Positions 17,139 through 24,706 of a stretch of DNA of 64,000 bases are shown piece by piece. Position numbers and translations under genes: made by a program. This stretch comes from Rhodoferax_B sp049316285. Lineage in GTDB: Bacteria; Pseudomonadota; Gammaproteobacteria; Burkholderiales; Burkholderiaceae_C. Each line of letters begins with the position of its first letter. The stretch's first letter is position 1. Location of the stretch: the NCBI RefSeq assembly GCF_049316285.1, contig NZ_JBMOXA010000011.1:62001-126000 (forward strand), given 5' to 3'. Below the pieces are notes generated by a model. That model saw nothing but the letters and a program-made list of their open reading frames with translations, searched no databases and had not been told where the DNA came from.

Positions 17139-18122
17139 TTATTCGGGCAGCAAACCAATCTCGGCGGCGAACTGGCCCAGGCGTTTGTGCTCGTCTTGCA
17201 AGAACGTATCGAAGTCTTTGGGTGAGCCACCGGGCGCGGGAATCGGGCCTATGCCCAGAATCTTGTCCGCGACACCAGGGTTGGCCAGCAGTTTGTTGAT
17301 CTCGGCATTCAGGCGCGCGATCACGGGCTGCGGTGTGCCAGCCGGCGCCACCATCGCCATCCAGCCGGTCATCTCCAGGCCGGGCAAGGTCTCGGATACG
17401 GTGGGCACTTGCTCCCAGCCGGGCACACGTTTGGCGGTGGTCACGGCCAGCACCCGCAGGCGTCCCTGTTTGGCGAGCTGCGCGGTCGAGGCCAGGTCGG
17501 CCACCACGGCCTGGGCGTGGCCACCCATGATGTCTTGCAGCGCCACTCCCACCGAGCTATAGGCCACCAGGTTGGCTTGGGCCTTGGTGCGGGCGTTGAT
17601 GACGCGGGCAATCATGCCGCCGAAGGTGCGCGGGCCTTCGTTGGCCAGCGACAACTTGCCGGGGTCTTGTTTGCTGCGTGCCACCAGGTCTTGCAACGAG
17701 GTGATGGGTGAATCGGCGCGCACCAGCACGGCGAACGGGCTGTTGGCCACAAAGGCCACGGGCACGAAGTCTTTCAAAGGGTCGTAGGGCAGGGTCTTGA
17801 ACAGGTAGCTGTTGGTCACCAGCGCGGCGGTGGTGGCGAAGTACAGGGTATAGCCGTCGCCTGGCGAACGCGCCGCCGTTTGTGCGCCTATGACGTTCTG
17901 GCCGCCGGGTTTGTTGTCTATGACCAGCGGTTGGCCCAGCGCTTGCGCCAGGCCGTCGCCCAACACACGTGCAATATTGTCGGGGCCGGAGCCGGCGGGT
18001 TGCGATAACACCACCTTGATGGGTTTGCTGGGCCAGGTGTCTTGTGCGGCGGTGAAGCCGGTGCGCAAAAGCGAGGCTGCGCCCAGGGCGCCTGCGGCCA
18101 GGTTGAAGGTTCTTCTTTGCAT
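17139..18122 (-). CDS. Bug/TctC-family solute-binding protein of the aromatic operon
   Basis: The 327-residue periplasmic binding protein has an N-terminal MQRRTFNLAAGALGAASLL signal (twin-arginine-like) and Bug signatures WPSKPIKVVLSQPAGSGPD, LVIDNKPGG and SPGDGYTLY. The usual FPPGG turn is altered to QPAGS, which may reflect a different ligand. It is the last gene of a five-gene minus-strand operon, 23 nt after the FAD hydroxylase. No permease gene accompanies it. It may use the TctAB encoded at 14055-16016 or act as a sensor of the aromatic substrate; both are inferences. Confidence 0.87.
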   Translation of the reverse strand: MQRRTFNLAAGALGAASLLRTGFTAAQDTWPSKPIKVVLSQPAGSGPDNIARVLGDGLAQALGQPLVIDNKPGGQNVIGAQTAARSPGDGYTLYFATTAALVTNSYLFKTLPYDPLKDFVPVAFVANSPFAVLVRADSPITSLQDLVARSKQDPGKLSLANEGPRTFGGMIARVINARTKAQANLVAYSSVGVALQDIMGGHAQAVVADLASTAQLAKQGRLRVLAVTTAKRVPGWEQVPTVSETLPGLEMTGWMAMVAPAGTPQPVIARLNAEINKLLANPGVADKILGIGPIPAPGGSPKDFDTFLQDEHKRLGQFAAEIGLLPE

Positions 18123-18145
18123 GTTTGTCTCCGTTATAAAAATGA

Positions 18146-19690
18146 TCAGCCGGTCATGGCCTGTGTCTGCGCCTTCAACAGGGCGGGCAGCTCTTGGGCC
18201 GTGACCACAACGCCGTAGACATAGCGGTCGGGGCGCACCAGCGCGGCCACAGCCCCATGGCGCTGGAACCAGGCCGCCACCACACCTTCGGTTTCTTGCA
18301 ACGGCTGGCCCATGTGCAGCGTGCTCACGCCTGCCACTGTGGGCACAGGGCCGTCAAAGCCGCTGCTCAAGACCAGCCACCAAGCGTTGCCGGCCAGCGT
18401 GTCCAGGCGCACCGGGCCGGTGTCTTGGGCGATCCACGGTTGCGGAAAGATGCTGCCGTTGGCCGCATGGGCGATGGGCGACAACAAGCCGGTCTCCAAA
18501 CCTGGCAGCACATCCTGGCGCGGCATGTCGCGCACCACGCCGCCGCATTCGGCCAACATGCGTGTATCGCGTTCACGCGCCTTGGCAGTGTCGCGTTCAC
18601 CAATCACCGCGCCAATGTTCTTGATGCGGCCTGTGAGTTGGCGCACGTGTTGTTTGCGCTCTGTGCCATAGCTATCGAGCAATGCTTGAGCCGCCGCGCC
18701 TTGTACTTCGCCCTTCAGCACGGCAGCGAGTTTCCAGCTGAGGTTGGCTACGTCGCGCACGCCCTGGCACATGCCCTGGCCCAGGAAGGGCGGCTGCTGG
18801 TGTGCGGCGTCGCCCGCCAAAAACACCCGGCCCTTGCGCCATTGCGCGGCCACCAAGGCATGGAAGCGGTAGCTGGCCTGGCGCCAGAGTTCACCGTCTT
18901 CGGGTGTGAGCCAGCGTGAGAGCAGCTTCCAGGTCTGGTCCGGTTCGGTCACCTGGCGCGGGTCTTCACCGGGCTTGAGCGAGATCTCCCAGCGCCGGTG
19001 GTTGCCGGGGCCAATCACCAGGGTGCAGGGACGGTCGGGCTCGCAGTACTGCACGCTGGTGGTAGGCAGCTTGGCCAAACCCTTGGCGTTGGCCAACACG
19101 TCGATCACCAGCCAGGGCTCGTCGAACTCCAGGTCTTCCAGCGTCAAGCCAACCATGTCGCGCAGCGTGCTGGAGGCGCCATCACACGCCACGACGTAAC
19201 GCGCCCGCACCGTGTCTTCAATGCCTTGGTCGTCACGCAGCTGCAGCGTGGCGCCGCTGTCGTCCTGCAGCAGGCCCACCACTTCGGTGCCCAGGGCCAC
19301 GTGGGTGTTGTTTGCGCCTTGCACGTGTTCGCGTAGCACGGCTTCCACCGGCGGCTGGCTGAACACGTTGGACGGTGTGTAGCCCAGCGGGTAGGGCGGG
19401 GCCACCATGGTCAGGCGTTTGATGAGCTGGCCGTCGACGCCGTAGTACTCCGATGGTGTGAAGGGCTCGACAAACGGCGCCACTTGCTGCACCACACCGA
19501 GCTGCTGGAACACACGCAGCACTTCATGGTCTATGGCGATGGCGCGGGGCTTGTCGTACACCTGGCGCAGGCGGTCACACACGTACACACTCAGGCCCAT
19601 GCCGGCCAGCAGCCCGGCGGCAACCGCACCCGATGGGCCGAAGCCAACCACCGCGACGTCGTAAACGTCGCGTTTTGCTAGGGATGCCAT
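18146..19690 (-). CDS. FAD-dependent aromatic hydroxylase (group A flavoprotein monooxygenase, MhpA-like)
   Basis: The 514-residue protein has the group A flavin monooxygenase layout. The N-terminal Rossmann motif is VVGFGPSGAVAAGLL (about residues 14-28), the NAD(P)H/FAD 'DG' motif is VACDGASSTLR (about 167) and the second FAD motif is FLAGDAAHQQPPFLGQG (about 295). A C-terminal thioredoxin-like region of the PheA/MhpA type follows. The enzyme hydroxylates a phenolic ring next to an existing hydroxyl, using NAD(P)H and O2, to give a catechol-type product for ring cleavage. It lies between an FAH-type hydrolase (4 nt upstream) and a Bug protein. MhpA (3-hydroxyphenylpropionate hydroxylase) is the nearest named type, but the substrate here is unknown. 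Confidence 0.85.
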   Translation of the reverse strand: MASLAKRDVYDVAVVGFGPSGAVAAGLLAGMGLSVYVCDRLRQVYDKPRAIAIDHEVLRVFQQLGVVQQVAPFVEPFTPSEYYGVDGQLIKRLTMVAPPYPLGYTPSNVFSQPPVEAVLREHVQGANNTHVALGTEVVGLLQDDSGATLQLRDDQGIEDTVRARYVVACDGASSTLRDMVGLTLEDLEFDEPWLVIDVLANAKGLAKLPTTSVQYCEPDRPCTLVIGPGNHRRWEISLKPGEDPRQVTEPDQTWKLLSRWLTPEDGELWRQASYRFHALVAAQWRKGRVFLAGDAAHQQPPFLGQGMCQGVRDVANLSWKLAAVLKGEVQGAAAQALLDSYGTERKQHVRQLTGRIKNIGAVIGERDTAKARERDTRMLAECGGVVRDMPRQDVLPGLETGLLSPIAHAANGSIFPQPWIAQDTGPVRLDTLAGNAWWLVLSSGFDGPVPTVAGVSTLHMGQPLQETEGVVAAWFQRHGAVAALVRPDRYVYGVVVTAQELPALLKAQTQAMTG

Positions 19691-19694
19691 AGGT

Positions 19695-20558
19695 TTATGC
19701 CTCTGCGTGTATGGGGTTCACCAAGGTGCCAATGCGTTCGATCTCGACCTCGAAGCGGTCACCGGCCTTCATCCATACGGGCGGGGTGCGTGCCTGGCCC
19801 ACGCCGGCCGGCGTGCCCATCACAATCACGTCGCCCGGCTCCAGCGTCAGCACGTCGCTGAGCAGCGAAATGGTTTCGGCCACGCCCCAGATCATGTCGT
19901 CGGTGTTGGCGCTTTGCATGACTTCGCCGTTCAGGCGGCCCTGGATCTTCAAGCCCGTTGCGGCGCGTGGCAATTCGTCGGCCGTGACCAGCACAGGGCC
20001 AAAGCCGCCGGTGCCGTCAAAGTTCTTGCCTATGGTCCACTGTGGCGTGCGTTTCTGGTAGTCACGCACCGACATGTCGTTGAAGCAGGTGTAGCCAAAC
20101 ACGTAGTTGGGGGCGTCTTCCTGCGACACGTGGCGTGGCACACGTTGGCCAATCACCAGGGCCAGCTCGGCCTCGTAGTCAAACTTGACCGACACCTTGG
20201 GGGCAATGCCGGCTTCGCCATGCGCCACCAAGGAGGTGGCGCCACGGAAGAAGAACCAGGGGTACTCGGGCTTTTCGCGGCCACCTTCTTTGGCGTGGTC
20301 GAAGTAGTTCAGGCCCAGGCAGATGATCTTGCCGGGCTCGGGCACCAGTGGTGCGAGTTTCAGGCTGCTGAGCGGTACACGTGGTGCGCTGGAGGCCAGG
20401 GCAGCCTTGGCGGCAGCGGCCAGATCCACGCCCGCGCGCAGAGCGGCGCGCAGGTCGGCAGGCACTTGCGGTTGGGCGGTGTGTAGGTCGATGACGGCGT
20501 CGCCGTCGACCAGGCCTAGGCGGGCTTCGCCGTTGTGCAAGTAGGTGGTGAGTTTCAT
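19695..20558 (-). CDS. Fumarylacetoacetate hydrolase family protein
   Basis: The 287-residue protein starts MKLTTYLHNGEARLGLVDG at the ATG at 20558. A longer in-frame extension would run into the upstream gene and looks non-coding. The FAH fold is shown by IICLGLNYFDHAKE, the metal-binding DYEAELALVIG (Glu/Glu/Asp set) and GDVIVMGTPAGVG near the C-terminus. Members hydrolyse or decarboxylate the ring-fission products of aromatics, or act as oxaloacetate decarboxylase/hydratase. In this operon it most likely processes the product of the extradiol dioxygenase encoded just upstream. Confidence 0.85.
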   Translation of the reverse strand: MKLTTYLHNGEARLGLVDGDAVIDLHTAQPQVPADLRAALRAGVDLAAAAKAALASSAPRVPLSSLKLAPLVPEPGKIICLGLNYFDHAKEGGREKPEYPWFFFRGATSLVAHGEAGIAPKVSVKFDYEAELALVIGQRVPRHVSQEDAPNYVFGYTCFNDMSVRDYQKRTPQWTIGKNFDGTGGFGPVLVTADELPRAATGLKIQGRLNGEVMQSANTDDMIWGVAETISLLSDVLTLEPGDVIVMGTPAGVGQARTPPVWMKAGDRFEVEIERIGTLVNPIHAEA

Positions 20559-20595
20559 GGGGTTCCTGTGCAGAAAAAATGAAAGAGAACGAGGT

Positions 20596-21495
20596 TTAAG
20601 TTTTGATAAAGAAGACTTGGCGCTGGGCCTCCTTGAGGCGCGCCGACGGTGGTTGCGAAATGCCCCACTGGTCAACACGGCCGGGAGGCCACTTCCAGTC
20701 GTCCGGCCCACCAACCTGGTAGCTGTCGTCGATCTGCTCCACTTCGGCGGTGTATTCGATAACCTCGCCAAACGGGCCTATGAAGTAGTTGAAGGCGTTG
20801 TCGCCAGGGCCGTGGCGGCCGGGCCCCCATTCGATTTGGTGGCCAGCGTCGCGCATGCGGCCACCGCCGCGCATCACCGATTCCAGGTCGGGCATCACAA
20901 AGGCGATGTGGTTCAGCGCATCGTTGTCGGTGTCGCCCAGGGCCACGCTGTGGTGGTCGCTGGCGCAGTTCAAGAACGCCATGATGCGTGTGCGGTCGGC
21001 CAGGGTGAAGCCCAGCGCCTGCGCAAAGAAGCGCTGTGTGGCTTCAACGTCGTGGCTGTTCAGCACGGCGTGGGCCAGGCGTATAGGCCGGTCCGGGGTC
21101 TCGTGGGCATCGCTGTGTTGGCTGTCGCCAAACACCACTTGCAGCAGGCGCCCATCCGGGTCACGCACCGTGAGGCCGATGCCGCCACCGGGCTCGGTGA
21201 TGGGCGCAATGGGCAGGTGCACGCTGCCACCGGCTTGCACGGCGGCTTGGGCAATTGCATCGAGTGCTTCGCGGCTGCGTGCGCGGAAGCTGGCGTGCAC
21301 GATCTCGGCGTTGGCCCCGCCCTGGTGCAGTGCCAGCAGGTGGTGGTCGGCGCCGGTGCCGCGCAGGTACAACGCGTCAGGCGTGCGTGCCACCACGGCC
21401 AGGTGCCAGGTGTTGGTGTAGAAGTCTTCAGCGCGCTCCAGGTCGGGCACTTTGAGTGCCACGCTGCGCAGGCCGGCTATCCAGGGAGAGCTCAT
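20596..21495 (-). CDS. VOC-family extradiol ring-cleavage dioxygenase-like protein
   Basis: The 299-residue protein has two vicinal-oxygen-chelate modules (about residues 5-130 and 140-260), the size and layout of type I extradiol dioxygenases such as 2,3-dihydroxybiphenyl 1,2-dioxygenase. In the second module the expected Fe(II) ligands are visible: His in RLAHAVLNS, His in SDHHSVAL and Glu in GEVIEYTAE. It would open a catechol ring meta to the hydroxyls using O2. Its start overlaps the stop of the amidohydrolase gene by 4 nt, so the two are translationally coupled. The downstream FAH hydrolase fits a meta-cleavage route. Confidence 0.82.
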   Translation of the reverse strand: MSSPWIAGLRSVALKVPDLERAEDFYTNTWHLAVVARTPDALYLRGTGADHHLLALHQGGANAEIVHASFRARSREALDAIAQAAVQAGGSVHLPIAPITEPGGGIGLTVRDPDGRLLQVVFGDSQHSDAHETPDRPIRLAHAVLNSHDVEATQRFFAQALGFTLADRTRIMAFLNCASDHHSVALGDTDNDALNHIAFVMPDLESVMRGGGRMRDAGHQIEWGPGRHGPGDNAFNYFIGPFGEVIEYTAEVEQIDDSYQVGGPDDWKWPPGRVDQWGISQPPSARLKEAQRQVFFIKT

Positions 21496-22571
21496 GTGTT
21501 TGCTTTCGTGAAGGTGCGCGCCAGAAAACGGCGCGCGTTGCCATGGGTGAGTTGCTCCACGGTGTGGGCGTCCAAAGCCGCAGCGTCCAACTGCTGCAGG
21601 GGTGCCGATTCGTGGAAGTTGAATGGGTAGTCGGTGCCCACCAGCAGTTGCGAGGCGCCGAACTGGCGCACCAACTGGGCCAGCGTGGTTGGGTCGAACA
21701 CCAGGGTGTCGAAGAAGAGTTGCCGTGCCTGCTCCATGGGGGCGCTCAGCACTTGCTCCTTGAGCGCCGGAAACACGCTCCAGCCTTTTTGCAGGCGTGG
21801 CAGCAGCATGGCCAGTGTGCCGCCACCGTGGCTGAATGCGATGCGTAGTTTGGGGCGGCGCAGCACCAGGTTGCTGGTGATCACCGAGGCCGAGGCCAGG
21901 CCTACGTCGGTGGGGTAGGCCAACACCTGCTGCAGAGGCGGCGGACCGACCAGGCGGTCCATGCCGGTGGGTTTGAGCGCGTGCACAAACACGGCGGCGT
22001 TGAGCGCTTCGCAGGCTGCAAAAAACGGATCAAACTGCGGCGCACCAATCGGCACGCCGTTGACGTTGCTGCCAATCTCCACACCCGCAAAACCCAGCGT
22101 CTCCACCGCGTAGCGCAATTCGGCGATGGCCAGGTCCATGTCTTGCAGCGGCACGGCGCCCAGGCCTATGAGCGCGCCGTTCGACTCGGCCACCATGCCG
22201 GCGATCTGTTCGTTGAGGTAGCGCAGCAGTTGTGCGGCGTCGCTCGGCGCCATCCAGTACGACAGCAGCTCCGGCATGGGCGAGATGGCCTGGTGCTGCA
22301 GGCCCATGGCGGCCAGGTCGGCCAGGCGGTGCGTCACGCTCCAGCATTTTTCCGACACCGTGCGGTAGTTTTTGCCGGAGATCATCACGCTGCGGTGGCA
22401 CAGCCCGTTCACGGGCGCGGCTGCGACGGTGGACGGCCAGTCGCTTGGCGCTTTGCTGCCCAGGTAGGCCGGGAAATGCTCGGGCACCACATGCGCATGC
22501 ACATCGATGCCACAGGCGCAACGAGGCTTTAGCCTGTGGCCGCTTTCTGAACCCAATGTTTGCTCCGCCAT
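21492..22571 (-). CDS. ACMSD-type amidohydrolase/decarboxylase
   Basis: The 359-residue protein belongs to amidohydrolase family 2 (PF04909, the ACMSD/gamma-resorcylate decarboxylase group). It has the N-terminal metal motif DVHAHVVP (about residues 23-30), a mid His in FVHALKP, FSHGGG (about 245) and the late Asp in LVGTDYPF (about 310). Enzymes of this family carry out non-oxidative decarboxylation of aromatic or muconic semialdehyde acids with a divalent metal. It is the first gene of the minus-strand operon and is divergent from a LysR gene. In the proposed pathway it could remove a carboxyl group before or after ring opening; the order is not determinable here. Confidence 0.83.
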   Translation of the reverse strand: MAEQTLGSESGHRLKPRCACGIDVHAHVVPEHFPAYLGSKAPSDWPSTVAAAPVNGLCHRSVMISGKNYRTVSEKCWSVTHRLADLAAMGLQHQAISPMPELLSYWMAPSDAAQLLRYLNEQIAGMVAESNGALIGLGAVPLQDMDLAIAELRYAVETLGFAGVEIGSNVNGVPIGAPQFDPFFAACEALNAAVFVHALKPTGMDRLVGPPPLQQVLAYPTDVGLASASVITSNLVLRRPKLRIAFSHGGGTLAMLLPRLQKGWSVFPALKEQVLSAPMEQARQLFFDTLVFDPTTLAQLVRQFGASQLLVGTDYPFNFHESAPLQQLDAAALDAHTVEQLTHGNARRFLARTFTKANT

Positions 22572-22681
22572 CTTGTCTCCAACGTGCCGTGCGCAGGTGT
22601 GCCGGCCTCTTGATGGAGGCGAGTTTAGGAAGCGTCATTCAATTGATAAAGCAGATTTTCGATATACATAGAATCCATGGC

Positions 22682-23584
22682 ATGGATATCAAAGACGTTG
22701 ACCTGAACCTGCTGGTGGCCTTTGCCGCGATGACCGAACACCGCAGCGTGACCCGTGCCGCTGAAGCCGTGGGCCTGAGCCAACCGGCCATGAGCGCCGC
22801 AGTGGCGCGCCTGCGCCTGTTGTTTGACGACCCGCTGTTTGTCAAGACCGCCGCCGGCATGCTGCCCACGCCGCGTGCACAAGACCTGGCCGAGCCGGTG
22901 CGCCGCGTGATCGAGGCCATCAAGGTGGAAATCTTGCCGGCGTCGGCGTTCGACCCGCTGACCGCCACCAAACGTTTTGCCATCGTCACGCCCGACATTG
23001 CCGAGGTGCATTTTTTGCCGCAGATCCTGGCGCACTTCGCCAAGGCCGCGCCGCATTGCTCGCTGCAAACCTTGTCGATGTCGCGCTACGCCGCCGCCGA
23101 TGCCTTGGCCTCGGGTGCGGCCGAGTTGGCGATTGGTTATTTGCCAGATCTGCAGAAGGCCGGCTTCTTTTTGCAGAAGTTGTTTCGCAACGACTACGTG
23201 TGTATCGTGCGAGCCGACCACGCGAGCGTGAAGGAGCGGCTGACGTTGAAAGCCTACCTGGCGGCATCCCACGCGGTGGTCAGCCCCGACGGGCGCGAGC
23301 ATCTGTTGGAGCAGGCCCTGCAGGAGCGCGGCGTGGAACGGCGCGTGACCGTGGGCTTGTCTCACTTCATGAGCCTGCTGCCCATCATTGAAAGCTCGGA
23401 TCTTATTGCCACCGTGCCGCGTGACCTGGCCAACATCTGTGTGCGCCATGGCGCCATTCGGATTGTTGAGCCACCCTTCAAGTCGCCGGTGGTGGAGGTG
23501 CACCAGTTCTGGCATAGACGCTTTCACAAGGATGCGGCCAACGTCTGGCTGCGCGGTTTGGTGCAGCGCTTGTTTCACGTCTGA
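22682..23584 (+). CDS. LysR-family transcriptional regulator of the aromatic operon
   Basis: The 300-residue regulator starts at MDIKDVDLNLLVAF. The frame is open further upstream, but that region is antisense to the amidohydrolase gene and not credible as protein. The helix-turn-helix lies at about residues 10-65 (SVTRAAEAVGLSQPAMSAAV). The effector domain has the NodD/NahR/LinR-like character seen in regulators of aromatic catabolism. It is divergent from the amidohydrolase with a 110-bp AT-rich spacer, so it is the likely inducer-responsive activator of the operon from 22571 to 17139. Confidence 0.87.
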   Translation: MDIKDVDLNLLVAFAAMTEHRSVTRAAEAVGLSQPAMSAAVARLRLLFDDPLFVKTAAGMLPTPRAQDLAEPVRRVIEAIKVEILPASAFDPLTATKRFAIVTPDIAEVHFLPQILAHFAKAAPHCSLQTLSMSRYAAADALASGAAELAIGYLPDLQKAGFFLQKLFRNDYVCIVRADHASVKERLTLKAYLAASHAVVSPDGREHLLEQALQERGVERRVTVGLSHFMSLLPIIESSDLIATVPRDLANICVRHGAIRIVEPPFKSPVVEVHQFWHRRFHKDAANVWLRGLVQRLFHV

Positions 23585-23614
23585 GAACCGCCCGGGAACA
23601 GGCTCAACAAGCGG

Positions 23615-24694
23615 CTAAGGCGACGCGCCCACTTGCAGCGCATCCATAGATCCGCTTACAGCGCCCTCGGGCACGATTTGATGCATGGACTCGGCGGTTT
23701 CCATCCAGCGGTTTTTGATCTCTATGATCGCCGGCAGCTGGCTTAGAAAGGCCGCAACCACTTGGGGATCAAAGTGTTTGCCACTCTCGCGTTGCAATAA
23801 CGCAATCGCAGCCTCGACGGTCCAGGCCGGTTTGTAGGGGCGTTCGCTGGTCAAGGCATCAAAAACATCGGCTACCGCCACGATGCGGCCCTCGATAGGA
23901 ATCTCTTCCGCCTTGAGGCCGCGAGGGTAGCCGCTGCCATCCCATCTTTCGTGGTGTGTCAGCGCGACGGTATGGGCGGTCTGCAACAAACCCGGTGTGT
24001 GGGTGCCCATGATGCTGGCGCCGACCTCCGCGTGTTGACGCATCACGGCCCATTCCTCGGGGGTGAGCGGACCAGGCTTTTGCAGAATGGCGTCGGGTGT
24101 GCCGATTTTGCCGATGTCGTGCATGGGCGCCGCATTAAAAAGCTCCTCAGCGTATGCTGCACTCAGGCCAAGAGCCAAAGCCGTGAGGCGCGCATAGTGG
24201 CTCATACGGATCACATGCAAGCCGGTTTCGTTGTCTTTGTATTCGGCCGCCATGCCCAGCCGTTGTATGAGTTCCAGGCGTGTCTGCCGCAAGGTGTCGA
24301 TCTGCACCAAAGACAAATGGGTGCGCACCCTTGCCTTGGTGATTGCCGCGTTGATGGGTTTGGTGAGGTAGTCGACACAGCCCGCGGCAAAACCCTTGGC
24401 CTCGTCCTTGGCGTCGGCCAGAGCGGTCACAAAAATGACCGGGATGCTGGCGGTCACGGGATTGCGCTTGAGCGCGATGCAGACGTCGTAACCGGACATC
24501 TCCGGCATCATGATGTCCAGCAGAATCAGGTCGGGTTGCTCTTGCGCGGCCAGCAGCAGGGCGCGCGCGCCATTCTTCGCGAAGAACAGGCGGTACTGAT
24601 CTTGCAGCACAACACGCAAGACTTGCAGGTTGGTGGGTTCGTCGTCCACCACCAGAATGGCGGGGCGTATGTCGGTGGTCTCGGAGATCTGCAT
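23615..24694 (-). CDS. Response regulator with HD-GYP c-di-GMP phosphodiesterase domain
   Basis: The 359-residue protein has an N-terminal receiver domain (about residues 12-130; phospho-acceptor Asp60 in LILLDIMMPEM and Lys in LTKPI). An HD-GYP domain follows (about 150-330) with His192-Asp193 in MHDIGKIGTPD and HHERWDGSGYPRGL at residues 247-260. HD-GYP enzymes hydrolyse cyclic di-GMP to GMP. It lies 12 nt downstream of the large hybrid kinase, so the pair probably forms one signalling route from sensing to c-di-GMP breakdown. All catalytic motif residues appear intact. Confidence 0.93.
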   Translation of the reverse strand: MQISETTDIRPAILVVDDEPTNLQVLRVVLQDQYRLFFAKNGARALLLAAQEQPDLILLDIMMPEMSGYDVCIALKRNPVTASIPVIFVTALADAKDEAKGFAAGCVDYLTKPINAAITKARVRTHLSLVQIDTLRQTRLELIQRLGMAAEYKDNETGLHVIRMSHYARLTALALGLSAAYAEELFNAAPMHDIGKIGTPDAILQKPGPLTPEEWAVMRQHAEVGASIMGTHTPGLLQTAHTVALTHHERWDGSGYPRGLKAEEIPIEGRIVAVADVFDALTSERPYKPAWTVEAAIALLQRESGKHFDPQVVAAFLSQLPAIIEIKNRWMETAESMHQIVPEGAVSGSMDALQVGASP

Positions 24695-24706
24695 GGTGGT
24701 GGACTT

